64,000 bases of DNA from Mycteria americana (Eukaryota; Chordata; Aves; Ciconiiformes; Ciconiidae), in contig NC_134382.1 in assembly GCF_035582795.1 (NCBI RefSeq), positions 11,648,001-11,712,000 of the forward strand, given 5' to 3'. Shown here in pieces: positions 1-19,500 of the stretch. A program made the position numbers and the translations under genes. Under the pieces are notes generated by a model that was not told the origin of the DNA, did not search any database, and saw nothing but the letters and a program-made list of their open reading frames with translations. The first letter of the stretch is position 1, and every line of letters starts with the position of its first letter.

Positions 1-3000
1 GCCCCTGCAACCTTGAATCTCATTCTCCCAAACAAGACAAAGGCTTTTTTGTTTTTCCTTTTGAAAGACTTTAGTGCATGGACAATAATTAACTTGTCAC
101 TTCAATGTGGAGTAGGAAAAGAAGGACATTTAGTTCTTTCTGTATTATTACCAGGTTGGGGTGGTCAAAAATGATAGATTAAGCTAGACCACTTTTTCCT
201 CCTAAGGAGCAAGAAATACGCAGTGTTTAATTCTGGACACAGGGAAGCTTTAGTCTTTTCCAGTTGTCCAGTATGTGACAGCATCACTGACTTGGAAATC
301 GTGCAAACTGACTTGAGATAGGCTTGGCAATTATTCTTCTGTAACCTACGCTGCTCTGGATTTTCCTAACCTGCTGCCCTGCCACCCCACCTCCTTTGTC
401 GTGGAGCTCCGGAGGGGACAAATTGAAGTCCTCCAAACTAAGCAGCTTTCCCCCCCTTTCAAAGAAGTGAATTCTGCTAAATTAGAAAAGAAAAAAGAAG
501 TCACTTCATTTGAGAGCCTTTCTCCCCCCTTGTGTCTTCAGAAGGGAATACAGTTTCTGAGGTTTTCTTACAATATTGGCAAGGTGACCCCTTTTGTGTC
601 AAGGGCAACCAAGCTGTACCACTATTGCAAGCCTGTATGGTTTGTTCTGAGGAGCTCTCTGCGGCCGTGCCCACAGTCTCCCACAGAAACACAGCAGTGC
701 AGAACGTGCGTGTTCATGGCCCTTCTGAAGGAAGAGGGGTCATGCGTGATCTCTATCAGCATAGTTTTTCCTTGACTTCTTTGCTTGTATAAGAGCAGGC
801 TGTCTGCTGTTCTGTAGGAAGTGGAGGATAGCTTGCGGAGGGCATGCGCAGGACCCTCCGCAGACATAAAATCTTTGTAACTCATCGGGCCTCTGCCTCT
901 TTGGGTCACTGAACGTAGATTAATCTTTGCTCCAGGATTCATGTGGCCTTTGGGTATACTGAAGTGGCAGCCCCCGAGCACAGAACAACTTTCACAGTGT
1001 GTCTGTTTGGTAAAGACTTTGTACCTCCCCCAAAAAGAGTCAAGTCATGCTTGGAAAAGAAGCTGCCAGTTCCAGGTGGATCGCTGAATGACATCGTGGA
1101 GCCACTGAACCTAACCGAAAGATGTTTTAAAATTAATTTTAAGATGAAAAAAGAAAATGGAACACCCAACATCACACAACTGAGACCCCATTCTTCAAGA
1201 AAGAGAACAACATACTCTCTGTTGGTGGCTTGCACAGAATTCCACTTGACCGGACCTAATGTTCACCTCAGAGAAAAGGATTATGAGAATAGTAAGAGAG
1301 GTTTCCAAGAAACAGAGGAATGGTCCTGATCTGAGTGACGCAAATAATGAGGTCTTCTGGCAAATGAAACAGTGAGCCTAACGTGAAGCTGTAAATGAGC
1401 AGAGAGGTGAATACGCTGTCAGAAGCTGCTTCATGGAAAGACTTAACAAAAGAGTTCAATGAATGCAAAACATCTTGTACCCAGAGAAGGTAGGAGGGAA
1501 CAGCGCAGATTCATAGCAGGTGTTCATCACCAAAACTCGCTCTTTTGAATGCTATTGCGTTAAGTTAGTACAAAGTAAATGAGTATCTTTACATTTCAAC
1601 AACAATTTATGTGTAAGCTCACAGAGGAGATGAGATTTGTGGTTTCTGTTTTGTCTAAAGCCCAAAGGATGCTGATAGATGAATGCACAGCAGGAATTGC
1701 TTTCGTTCTCTCCATTGTTGTTACCCTGGGAAGGAGTAGAGTGCCTTGTCCCACCGTCCCAAGTGGACAAACTGCTAAATGGTGTGAGAGTTAATCCTTG
1801 TAAGTTCTGAGCAGACATTTATTTAATTGAACATGGAATAAACATGAGTTTAATGTCTCAAACATGTTCACAGGGAACAAATGATCGTATGCAATGGCCG
1901 TGACTGCCTGCCAGCATTAATAATATAACCCACTCTCTGTGCCCAGGTGGAACAAAAGGTCGTCCTTGATGACAAGAAATGGAGCTCTTAAATGCCCCAT
2001 TCATCTGCTCAGTGTTTGCAGAGCGCGGTAGCACGTGGGGGTGGTGGGTGGGAGTGAGGCTGGTGGGAGCACAGGCTGTTGTGCTGTATTCTCACTTATG
2101 GTCACTGAAGGGATGGCCGACTCTGGGGCTTGAGCAAAGAAGGCAGCAAACAATTGTGGGTGGTCCAACAGCCATAGTCTCACATGCCATTTAGCTGTCC
2201 CTGAGCACTAGAAGCTGGGTGGGCTGTAGCTGGTGCTACTACAACGACTGCTGACAGTAATGGCTCCTCCCAACAACAGCCGTCTCTTGGCCCACCTGTC
2301 TGATCCCTTTGGCAGGCAGGAGACCTGCCTGCTCATGTTCTCCTACCAGCTGTGCCACCTGGCTGGACCTTCCCCTGTTCCTGCCCTTCGTCCTCAGGGT
2401 TGCAAATCTTTTTTTTTGCCTTTGCTGCTCAGAAGCATGAAGGATCTTTCCAGTGGCTGTGGCATTGGAGGCATGTAAATAAAAGGGATGCTGTCAGCCT
2501 GTGGTTTTGAATGAGAACATGGTGGTTTTCTTCCAGAGCCACAGCATTGGTTTTAATCGATTCATTAAGAATGTGGCTTCTAAAACCAGTTTGTTCTGTC
2601 AATAGGCAGCAAAGGGAGCAGTGCCTGCTGTGTTGGGGATGAGACACTCTGGCAGGAGGAGACACAGCATCCCCCTGTGGCAACAGCCATCTGGCATCAG
2701 CACTGAGAAGTGGCGTGTGGCAAGGTGGGGTTGATGTAGGCTCCAGAAGTCCCATAGCTGGGGAGCTGAAAGGAAAAGCTCAGCACAGACAGGTGAGGGA
2801 CATCTCAGTACCAAAATTGCCTCACATCTGCCAGGACTGGGAGTAGAATCTATGTCAAATGAGGAACCTGCAGCATCTTCGATAGAAGCCTGCAACAGTG
2901 TCTGGCGTGGCAGCAAAAAGAATACGTGTTGTTTGGGGCAAATAGGTGTATTTTGGGATGATTCCATTACTCAAAGATGTCTATGACATCAGACTGACTC

Positions 3001-4050
3001 TGCCATCTGTGTTTAGTTTATCTGCATGAGCATTTTGACATGGGCGAAGGAGGAGGTGAAAAGGTGAACTGGATCAAATAGCTGACAGCAACAGTGCTGG
3101 TGCTTGACAAATTTCTTGCTCGCTTTTACCTAGTCTGGCAGAATTAAGGCATGTATCTTGGGGTCAGTTTGGGAACAATGTGCTTACACAGGGCCACGTC
3201 TTAGAAACCAGTAACGGGATAAGTTTTGCTGTGACTGTTGATGTCCTGGTTGGGATGCGGTTTTGAGGAAGAACATTTGTGAGGATAGGTGAGGAACCCA
3301 GTCCCGCTTTTGTTTAGACCAGGACAAAGCCCCTTCTGCCCTATGAATGTCATTGTGCTGTGAGTGAGTAACCCTTAGTGTTGTAAATAGGTCCTTTACA
3401 CTGCTGTTGGATTACATAAACACTGATGAATGATACTTGACCAATATAATGGCCAAATTGACATAAAAAAATTGAACAACACAATTTCTTGTCGGGCTTT
3501 ATATGAAATCGTGCACTAGCTGAACCCCACCTGCTTTGAACAGTGCTCTTTGGCTTCTTTTTCAGATTTTGTGGTTGCACCACCTGCCACATAAATGAGA
3601 GCTAGTTTTCTACAGACAAATGGTGCAATACCTTTTATTCCTACTGTGGCCAGTGATTTATGTGCAGAGAAGCCATCGTTCCGCTACAATAAATTCTGCA
3701 AGAGCTAAATACTAATATATACTAAGGGTTCATGCAGTGTTATGGTAACTGCTGGAGATAAAATTATGCGTCCTTAACGCTTAATGCCCTGAGTTTGAAG
3801 TTTTTTAAGAATACACAGAGCAGACTGCACTACATCATGACATCTTTGTTTGCAAACCATGAGGAAATTTGGAACATAAGAGCACAAAATATGGCGCTGT
3901 AAAACAAAATTGCCAAATCGCCTTACCCACGGAAGGGGAAGACTGCGCGCTACTGTTAATTAGAACAGCGAAAAGTGCAGCATCATCTACGGCATCTACT
4001 CTACGAGCCTGTCAAAAAAATACCTCCGCTCCAGCTGAAGATCTTACTGT
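1..4050. other. Upstream non-coding region, no gene seen
   Basis: This stretch was read on both strands for splice-flanked open segments, repeats and known protein motifs, and I found none that I can support. Base composition is ordinary and AT-rich. The open frames are short, overlap one another on both strands and have no family resemblance. It probably is the 5' intergenic region of SLC45A1; distal regulatory elements could be present but are not visible by eye. Confidence 0.5.
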
Positions 4051-4074
4051 CACAATCCGCTTCCCCTGCGGTTC

Positions 4075-4515
4075 CAGCGCCAGTCTGGGGGAGGTCTGTG
4101 GAAATGACCGGCGGGGCGGGGGGTGGTGGCTTCCGCCGGCGAATGGCGGGGGGCCGGCGCGCGGGACGACGTCACCGGCGCCGGGCCGGCGTCACCGCGC
4201 GGCGCAGTGCGGGGGGTCGGGCCGGGCGCCGCTGGAGGTGAGGCCGCCGGGCGGGGAGCGACGGCGGTGGGGGCCGGGGCCGGGGCCGGGGCCGGTGGGC
4301 GCGGGGGTCGCTGGCTGCTGGCGGCTCCGGGCGCGCCTGCCGCTCGGGGCGCACGGTGGGCCTGGGGCCCGTGAGGGCGGTGAGGGGGCGGCGGCCCCGG
4401 CCCGGGGCGGTTGCGCAGCGCGGGCAGCGCGGCTCGTTCTCGGCTGACAGGGGCGTTTGGGAGGCGGCAGCCCTCGCGGCGGGCCAGGGTCAGGGTCGGC
4501 CTTTCCCCGCAAGGC
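4075..4515 (+). promoter_or_regulatory. SLC45A1: CpG island, probable SLC45A1 promoter and non-coding exon 1
   Basis: About 430 bases are very GC-rich with many CpGs and sit in otherwise AT-rich DNA. They contain a CRE-like core at 4168-4175 (GACGTCAC, one change from TGACGTCA), with a second CGTCA half-site about 20 bases downstream. A consensus splice donor follows at 4238 (GGAG/GTGAGG). The first SLC45A1 coding exon begins with an acceptor at 7353-7354 and has only a few untranslated bases before its ATG. A separate non-coding first exon is therefore expected upstream, and this island is the only good candidate. The assignment is inference, because transcript data would be needed to place the start site. 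Confidence 0.55.
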
Positions 4516-7354
4516 CGATGTCTGTTGGTGCGTTGTAGCCCTCGGTACCCACCGCAGAAAAATCGGGACCAGATTCTGCCAAAGAAGGAAAAACTCATTT
4601 TCGGCGTAGAGATGCCCAGGAGGAACGATGATGGCCGGTCCCTGCCCACCACACGTGTTGGCTGCGCGCAGGCGTTTGACTGTGCAGGGAGTAGGTGACA
4701 TTGCTGGCATCGCCAAGGCCCTGCAGATTGAGATGCACAGTTGTTGTTATAACAAACGTCGAGTGCCAAAAATCACAAATAACTATTGACAGTGAAAGCT
4801 AACAGCTACGTTAATTGTTTTCCATGGTGAAGGAGAGGTTTCCTGCTTTGAAGCTGCTGCGATCACCAGCTAGATACACCTGAGGACAGGCTTAAGTCCT
4901 TTGAAGATGTCCTCTGGTGAATGACTCGTAAGGTGAGGAAAACGGGCAATGAGGAATACAGGCTCAGCTCACAGTTTTATGCTGACTTGCTGCTGGACTG
5001 GTGACACACTGTCGATAATAGCCTTTCATTCCAAGTAATTGCAGATCACCACGTGTATTTTTGAGCCATGCAGAGGGGTTCTTTCCTTCTGCCACTTAAA
5101 TGTTGCCACTTATGACTCGCAATACAATCTCTTCGCAATGCACAGTACAGAGCAGGAATATAAAGGAGGATCTAGTTTGAAAGGAAACTAATAGATGAAT
5201 ACAGGGATCGGTACCCTGGGTGCAAATGGCAAGGTGTCTCAGTGGTGAAGGGCAGTGCTAGCACAGCTGTATTGTCATGTTTCTGCAAAAGGGTCGCTAG
5301 AGCATCCGTTGTGGATCTGGTTGGGTTTTCGTTAGGTCTTTTTTCTGGTATGTCTCTCCTAATTTTTAACAAATTCTCATCGTGAGGGAATTACTTTGAC
5401 CTGAAGGCTGATAAAGGTACTCCTGCAAAGTAAGTACTCTGCTTATGAAAGACATGGGTCATAAGATGTTTTCAGTAATTTATGAAAACAGTGTCAAGGG
5501 GAACACCGGTGTGGACATCTTCACAAAGTCTCCGTATGCTTCTCCTTCTGTTGGTCTGTCTAGGGGACTTTGTGTCTAATGAGCTTTCCCAACAAAATGC
5601 AGCTTGCTGTTGGTGCCTCATGAGATGGGGGTTGTCAAGGCATGTAGTTACAATTATGAATCGCTTGTTCTTCTCTCTTACGTGATATGCATCTTGGTCG
5701 GAAGAGGAGCAGTCTTGAGGAAACCTGTGGTACAATGTCAGCAATACTTCAGTAGATGTCTTCTCTCTCCCGCCCATCCTCCTCCCTGTCAAGCCCCAAA
5801 TACAGTCAAGTTACCCCAACTGCAGTCTTCTGTGAGGTGCTTGGCATTCAATTTTGCATTGTGCAATGTTTGGATGCTTTGGACGCTTGCATGGAGCTGG
5901 GGATCATTCCATGTAGGGCATCATCCCACCATGCTTAACAACTGTTGTGTCAGTGTGATGGTAAATATGTGTTTACAGAGTTCTGCTTTTGATAATAGTT
6001 GGGGATATGCAGCAAAGAATGGCATTGCATAGACTAAGGGCTGCAGGAAGAAAGACTGGTGTGTGAAATGCACCGGAGGAAGGAGCAGAAAATGGGAGAC
6101 TTGTGGGCATTCTGTACAGCCAAAGTAGCAGAACAGCTGGGATTCTTTTCCGAGGGGAACTGTAAACAAAATAATTTTGCTTACTAGTGTGCAGCTGTGA
6201 GGGTTTTCCTGAAGAGGTGTGGGGTGATGTGGAGCCATCCTTGTGCTACAGCAGCCTTTGGTCCATGGGCAAGAAGGCATAAAAAAAAAGGTCTGACTTC
6301 ACGAGGTGTTTCCATTTCTAGCAGTAAGAGGCAAGAAATCACATGTGGTTCGTTAATTCAGCAGATCTGTCAGCATCTATCCTGAGATGCTATTTTGGAA
6401 TCTATTTGGCTGTTTTACCCACCACAGTATGCACGCTTTGGCTACAGGAGTGATTCTGATGAGACCCGAGGAGGCTGTTCAGCACTTGAATGCCATTAAT
6501 CTCTGAGAGAGGAGTAGCAGTGCTGAGGGTGGCTGGTGGGGTATGTATCTTCTTCTCAGGAATGAGTTTGAAACTTCGATTCCTGCACTGAAAAATGATA
6601 TCAGCTTCTGGTTCCAAGCATAGCTGTTGTCAGCTGACCTCATCCAGGTGTTCAGCTTGCGTAGTCTGAACTTCAAAACCACATTTTTTGAGCGTTCCGG
6701 TAAAGTCTTATGGAAATAGAACCAGCAAGAAGCAGACGATCAGACCCTGTCCTTGCAACAGAGTGTCTCTGCTGAATTCAGGAATGTAAATAGGAAGAAA
6801 ACCAAACTCAGTTACTGTGAAAAAAGTTTTGCATTAAGCCTTGGCCTCAGCACAGGCAACAGGAATGGTAGGTTACCGAAAGTAACTACCAAATGGTTCG
6901 GTAGTACCGAAAGGTGATTTCATATTGCAGCAGGGGTCTGGATCTGCAGCCAAGCCACAGCTTTGCTTTATTGTAAACTTAGACTGAGGTTGCGATTCAT
7001 GTTAATTTAGCTTGAGTGAATTGCAGATAAATGTAAATCCATTGCTGTTATGGGAACTCCTGGGAAGCATGACATGTCTGACTGCTAATTGTTTTAACTA
7101 TTTCAGTTTTAATCCCCAATAATGGTAGGCAATGCCTAGGTAACCAAGATAGGATTGCTGGTGTCTCATTTGTGCAAGGATGGAGGAGACATACCCATAA
7201 AACCTCATGTCAAGAGATGGAGTGAAAAGTTGTAGCTAATACGAAGGCTGCACTAAGTATGTGAAATGTTGAGAAATGGCATGAACTTAGGTAAATGAGA
7301 TTAAACAAAGTTTTTCTTACTCAACTGTTCTATTCTGAGCTATTTTTCTTCCAG
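4238..7354 (+). other. SLC45A1: Probable SLC45A1 intron 1
   Basis: The region between the CpG-island donor at 4238 and the acceptor of the first coding exon. It is AT-rich and no convincing exon was found on either strand. The one structure noted is a pair of small inverted repeats at 6867-6911. Its status as an intron depends on the non-coding exon call above. Confidence 0.4.
6867..6911. repeat. Pair of adjacent short inverted repeats
   Basis: Two hairpin-capable palindromes lie side by side. The first, 6867-6890, has arms GGTAG..TTAC and GTAA.CTACC around a CGAAA loop, with one bulged base. The second, 6897-6911, is TTCGGTA-G-TACCGAA, a perfect 7-base inverted repeat. Both share the string TACCGAAAG. 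They lie in the probable first intron of SLC45A1. No function can be assigned. Confidence 0.5.
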
Positions 7355-7364
7355 ACACCTACCC

Positions 7365-15254
<7,890 letters not shown>

Positions 15255-16575
15255 ATGGGAGAAGCCGCCACAGCCTCCGCTGCCTCACTGCATCGCCCTC
15301 GGCCTCCCCATCGTGGCATGGTGGGCTCGTGTGCCCCCAGGACGGCAGCAGTGGGCATGGCAAACGGTGAGAAGGTCTGTGCTGGCTCTGCCGAGCTTTC
15401 CCCTGCCTGCGGGAGGGCGAGGGGCAAGTTGGTGGCGCCTGGCACTGCTCATCCTTCCCCTGAGGCGGCAAAGGCCCATCTGTGCCCCCAGGGCCACAGC
15501 AACAGGAAGCGGTGGTGTCAGTGTGGGGCCATTCCCTCCAGCTGCCCCGCGGTGCCATCATTGCTGGGGGGACAAGTGATGTTGTCCGGCCTGAGGCAGG
15601 GAACCCGGAAGTCTGGTGCCTGGGCAGGGTGACCACGATCTCTCAGGTGGCAGCAAGCTGCAGGGCTGCGCACGTCGCTGCTGGCACCCCCGCTGTGGGA
15701 GCGCTGGGGCCGCGGTGCTCTGCCAGCTTCATGGGCAGAAGGTGCCATCTCACAGCGAGGCGGAGCGGCCCGGTCCTCAGTCGCCGAGGGTAGCGGTGAC
15801 TGCTGTGAGGCCTTGGGGAGTGGCGAGGCCAACCTGTGGGTCCTGGCCTCTGCCCGTGGTGGGCCTGGCTCTGGAGGGTGCTTTTCAAAGCTTTGGAAAG
15901 GCTGAGAGCAACTGGTCTTGCTCAGGTGGCATAAGTACTCTTGCCGAGTGCCATGGCTGGGCTCCTGGGTGTGCAGAACTCCCAACAGCAGAACTGCTCC
16001 AAGAAGCCACTGTGGGGTGAAGCTGCAGTGGCCTGGCTCCCAAACCCTGCGCTGTAGGTTCTGGCTGTGGTCCACGGTGATGGTTGCCAATACGTGCATA
16101 TTTCCTTCCACATTAGACTTTTAACTTTTGACTACAAGGGCTTGTGATGACTTAGCAGGAGGATGGGCAGTTGTCCGTAACCCAGCACTGGGGAGGAGGG
16201 TCTTTTTGCGTTAACTTCCTTTGGGTGGAAGCTTACTCTCAAACTTAAGTTGAGAATTTAAGAAAAATCATTTGTGTGAAAGCCTGCAGCGTATCATCCT
16301 TATTTTTCATACAGTTGTACCTTGTGATGTTTTAAAATATGCATGGGGATCAGTGATGAAGTACTTGTCAGCTAGAGCTGCATCTTCCATATCTTACTGA
16401 AACTAGTAAAAGGGCTTTGGATTTCATTATCTGTGAGAATTCTTAATTTTTCTGATTTTGGAAGGTGGTAAATGTGTAAGATCTCATACAAGTTCTAATT
16501 AAGCCCAGGAGTCTTTTAAGTCTTGAGACCAAAGATGAAAGTGGAAATAAAACTATTTCTAGGATTCCTGTCAGC
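15255..16575 (+). other. SLC45A1: Probable SLC45A1 3' UTR
   Basis: The TAA stop at 15252-15254 overlaps an AATAAA (15250-15255), which is too close to the stop to be the likely main cleavage signal. Downstream the DNA stays GC-rich to about 16.1 kb and then becomes AT-rich. A second AATAAA lies at 16546-16551 and is a more plausible end of the message. Open frames on both strands here have the composition of GC-rich UTR and no family resemblance. The exact 3' end is inference. Confidence 0.5.
16546..16551 (+). terminator. SLC45A1: Candidate SLC45A1 polyadenylation signal
   Basis: Canonical AATAAA about 1.3 kb after the stop, followed by T-rich sequence. It is the first canonical hexamer found after the one at the stop codon. 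Use of this site is inference. Confidence 0.4.
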
Positions 16576-19500
16576 CTGCCTCCGTATTTGGGTAGGCAGC
16601 CAAGGTTTAGCAAGGCTGATGGGCATTTTGGTGTTTACGTGTGCTGTGCATGGCATCCCTGTAGAGGTTATTTTTGCTCACCTGGTCTTTAGGTGCAGAA
16701 GAAGGGTTTTCTCTGGAGGGTCACTCCTTTTAAATGAGTTGTACTTGACTGTTCACCTAAGTTTATTCTGATGCTTGATCTGTGATGCCAAGATGAAATA
16801 ACTTGTGTAATCTTTAGCTGTTGTGCTTACTATACTCCAGTGCTGAAAGCATAATGCACAACTTGTAAGAACCTCTCATTTTTATCATCTGCCCCCGAGT
16901 ATTAAGTTTTTTTATTTGAGAAGCAAGTTTCATGCTACTCAGTATTTACTTAAATGGAGGAACACTACTGAAGTTATGAAGTCAAGCACTCAGACGTAAA
17001 GGACTGTCGGATTGATGAGTCTATTAATCTTTCTTTTCTTTGTTTGGGCTTACGTGGTGTCATATCTGCAGGAATATCTGTGACGTGCCATTTCCTTGAT
17101 TATGGGACAGCTGTCTCCAAGAATGTTCAGGATGAAGCTGGAACAAAATAGCATGAGAAACTGTACATTTGGCGCTTCTGGTTTCTGACAATCTAAAGAC
17201 TTGACTTTGGACAATTTTTCTTTTCTTGTTGGCCCGCTGTGTAACCTTAACTTCTCTTCCTTATCTATCGAACTTTGAAACTCAAAAATGATTTTTTTTT
17301 TTTTGGTCCCACTAGCTAATGTGGTCCTAGTTCTTAAAATGTTTTCTCCTCTTAAGTTTTGTAGCCAGCATTATTGCACTAAATGGATCATGAGCACTTT
17401 CCTTTTCTAGGTAGCTGGAGTTGCAGATCATTTTGTTGCAAGCGAGGATCTTCAAAAGATTCATAGAATTGATGAAATCAATGTACTGGATGGTAATGTT
17501 TGTCTCTGCTTCCATCTGTAAATAATATTATGAAATACGTTTATATAGTTACAAAACTATTGCTATGCCCGTATGCATTGCCTAATAGAATATATATTAC
17601 ATTTTCTATTTTATGAGATATGGACTTTATTTTGCATCTGTATTTATGTAGTGTTTACATACGTAGTACAATGTATGTTAATTTGGAGCTTTGAGCAATA
17701 CTGGTGGTGTCTGGAGAAAACCCAGAGCCTGCCACCGTCATGCGGAGTTGGAAGTCGCACCAAATCCAGAGAAGTAACTTAAAAAAGAGGCATTGTTTAC
17801 TTGCTTATTCTCTTCCTTTGTTATACATTTTGTGTTTTACAGAAATTACTGTATGTGGTCACTGTTGAACTGTGAGCTGCAAAATGATGCTTACCTTTTG
17901 GAATCCAAACGCTTCAAATATTCTGTCTAAATCTGCGAGCTGCTGTTTAGAAGTAAGATGCATGAGTTTAGGCAGAAGAGTGATTTTATGCTGTGCTGTA
18001 GCTTAATCATTTTAGCGGTGCCTAAAGGTTAATTTTTATTAAGTCCTTATCATTAAAGGTTGCTTGATGGCAATTATTTGTGGATGTTCATAAATGTATT
18101 TATAACACGTGTACAGAAGTAGGGAAAATGGGGAGAGGGATGGAGAAAGCACCTACTCAGTTGTCTCATGTTTGTAATTAAGCTAGCTATAACCATTTCA
18201 GCGTGTGTCTGCAGCTCCCTCAACCTCTGCCGTGTCTCTCAAAAAAGACAACCTACCGATTTTGGAACTTCTGCTGTATCTTTGAATGAAGAAAATAAGT
18301 CTTTTCAAGAATCAAATAAAATAAAATTGCATGACTTTATTTATAAAAAAAGAAAAACTATCTTGGGAACTATTTGAAAAGAGTTGTCTAGACAATTTAT
18401 TTTCTACTAACGAGTAGTTAGTCATCTTGTACTCTATAGGAGATGCACTTTATTTTATTAAAAAAAGAATTTGTCTTCAGGTAAAAGGTGGCTTTCTTAA
18501 TGTATGGTCTCCCTCCCTCAGACTGGAAGACAGCCTTAGCAAGAGACTTTCAGATGCCATGATTAAGTACAATAAACATCTTGAGAATTCTATGACTACC
18601 GGGGCTGAAACACCAAGGGAGATCTCCCTCCAGCATCCATTTAATTTATCTAAATTGACATTTTCCATACCTCTGATTGTTAAGACATAATGATTCATTT
18701 AGCCTAGCTTTTCTGCTGGGAAGGCTTTTGTTGATGTTCACTAAGGAAATGGCTGCAGCAGCTTTCCATTGCTGTTCCTCTGCCGCAGGCTGCCGCAACT
18801 TTCCATTGCTGTTCCGCTGCCGCAGGCTGCCGCTTCTGTAGCAGGGTTAGTGGAAGGGAAGGTGCTAGTGAAAGCGGGCTTGCATTTAGGGTGGCAAATT
18901 TCAGGCTGCAACACCCAAGACAACAGCAAAAGCTGTAGGGCAGCAGTGCCGGGACAGACTAGAGGTCTTTTACTAGAATCCTTAGTTTTCTTGGTATTGC
19001 CGTCCATGCTGTCTCCTAACAGGTTTGAAGGTTCTGGGAAGATGGTGTTCTACACTGTACAAGGAGTTCTTAATGTTAAAAGCCTTGCCAGCACACACTC
19101 TCTCTCATGTATCCTGTGCAGAAATGGTAAATGCATTGAATAATGAGAATTTTTGGTGTATGCAGCTTGCTGCCTAATGTCCCCACCCACAGTAGTAGCC
19201 AAGGAGTTTTGCTTTAGATCTGAAAGGCAACAGCATAGTCCAATACCCAAATAGCACTAATAGTTAACAGTAAACAAAGGGGAGACTGCTTCACCAGCTT
19301 GCCCGGTGTATGGAAAACAGAAGTACTCTGGGAGCAGGAAGAAAGCAGGCAATGAGTAATGTTAATCAGATGAATTCAAATGCAAAATATGCATGGAGTA
19401 GCAGTCTGCAGACTGAGGAGCAGCCTGCAATGGGGATGATGCAGTATTTGCCATGTATATAAGCTGTATGTAAGCTTTTTTGTTTGTTTTGTTTTTTGCT

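Noticed and set aside
17411-17492. Exon-like segment (TTTTCTAG acceptor, GTAATG donor) between SLC45A1 and MRPS16
   Set aside because: It looks protein-like in one frame but does not join in phase to the next candidate near 18530, and no family is recognised. A single exon is not enough to call a gene.
18530-18690. Open segment after a strong CTCCCTCCCTCAG acceptor
   Set aside because: No partner exon in compatible phase and no recognised family, so it is left as unassigned intergenic DNA.
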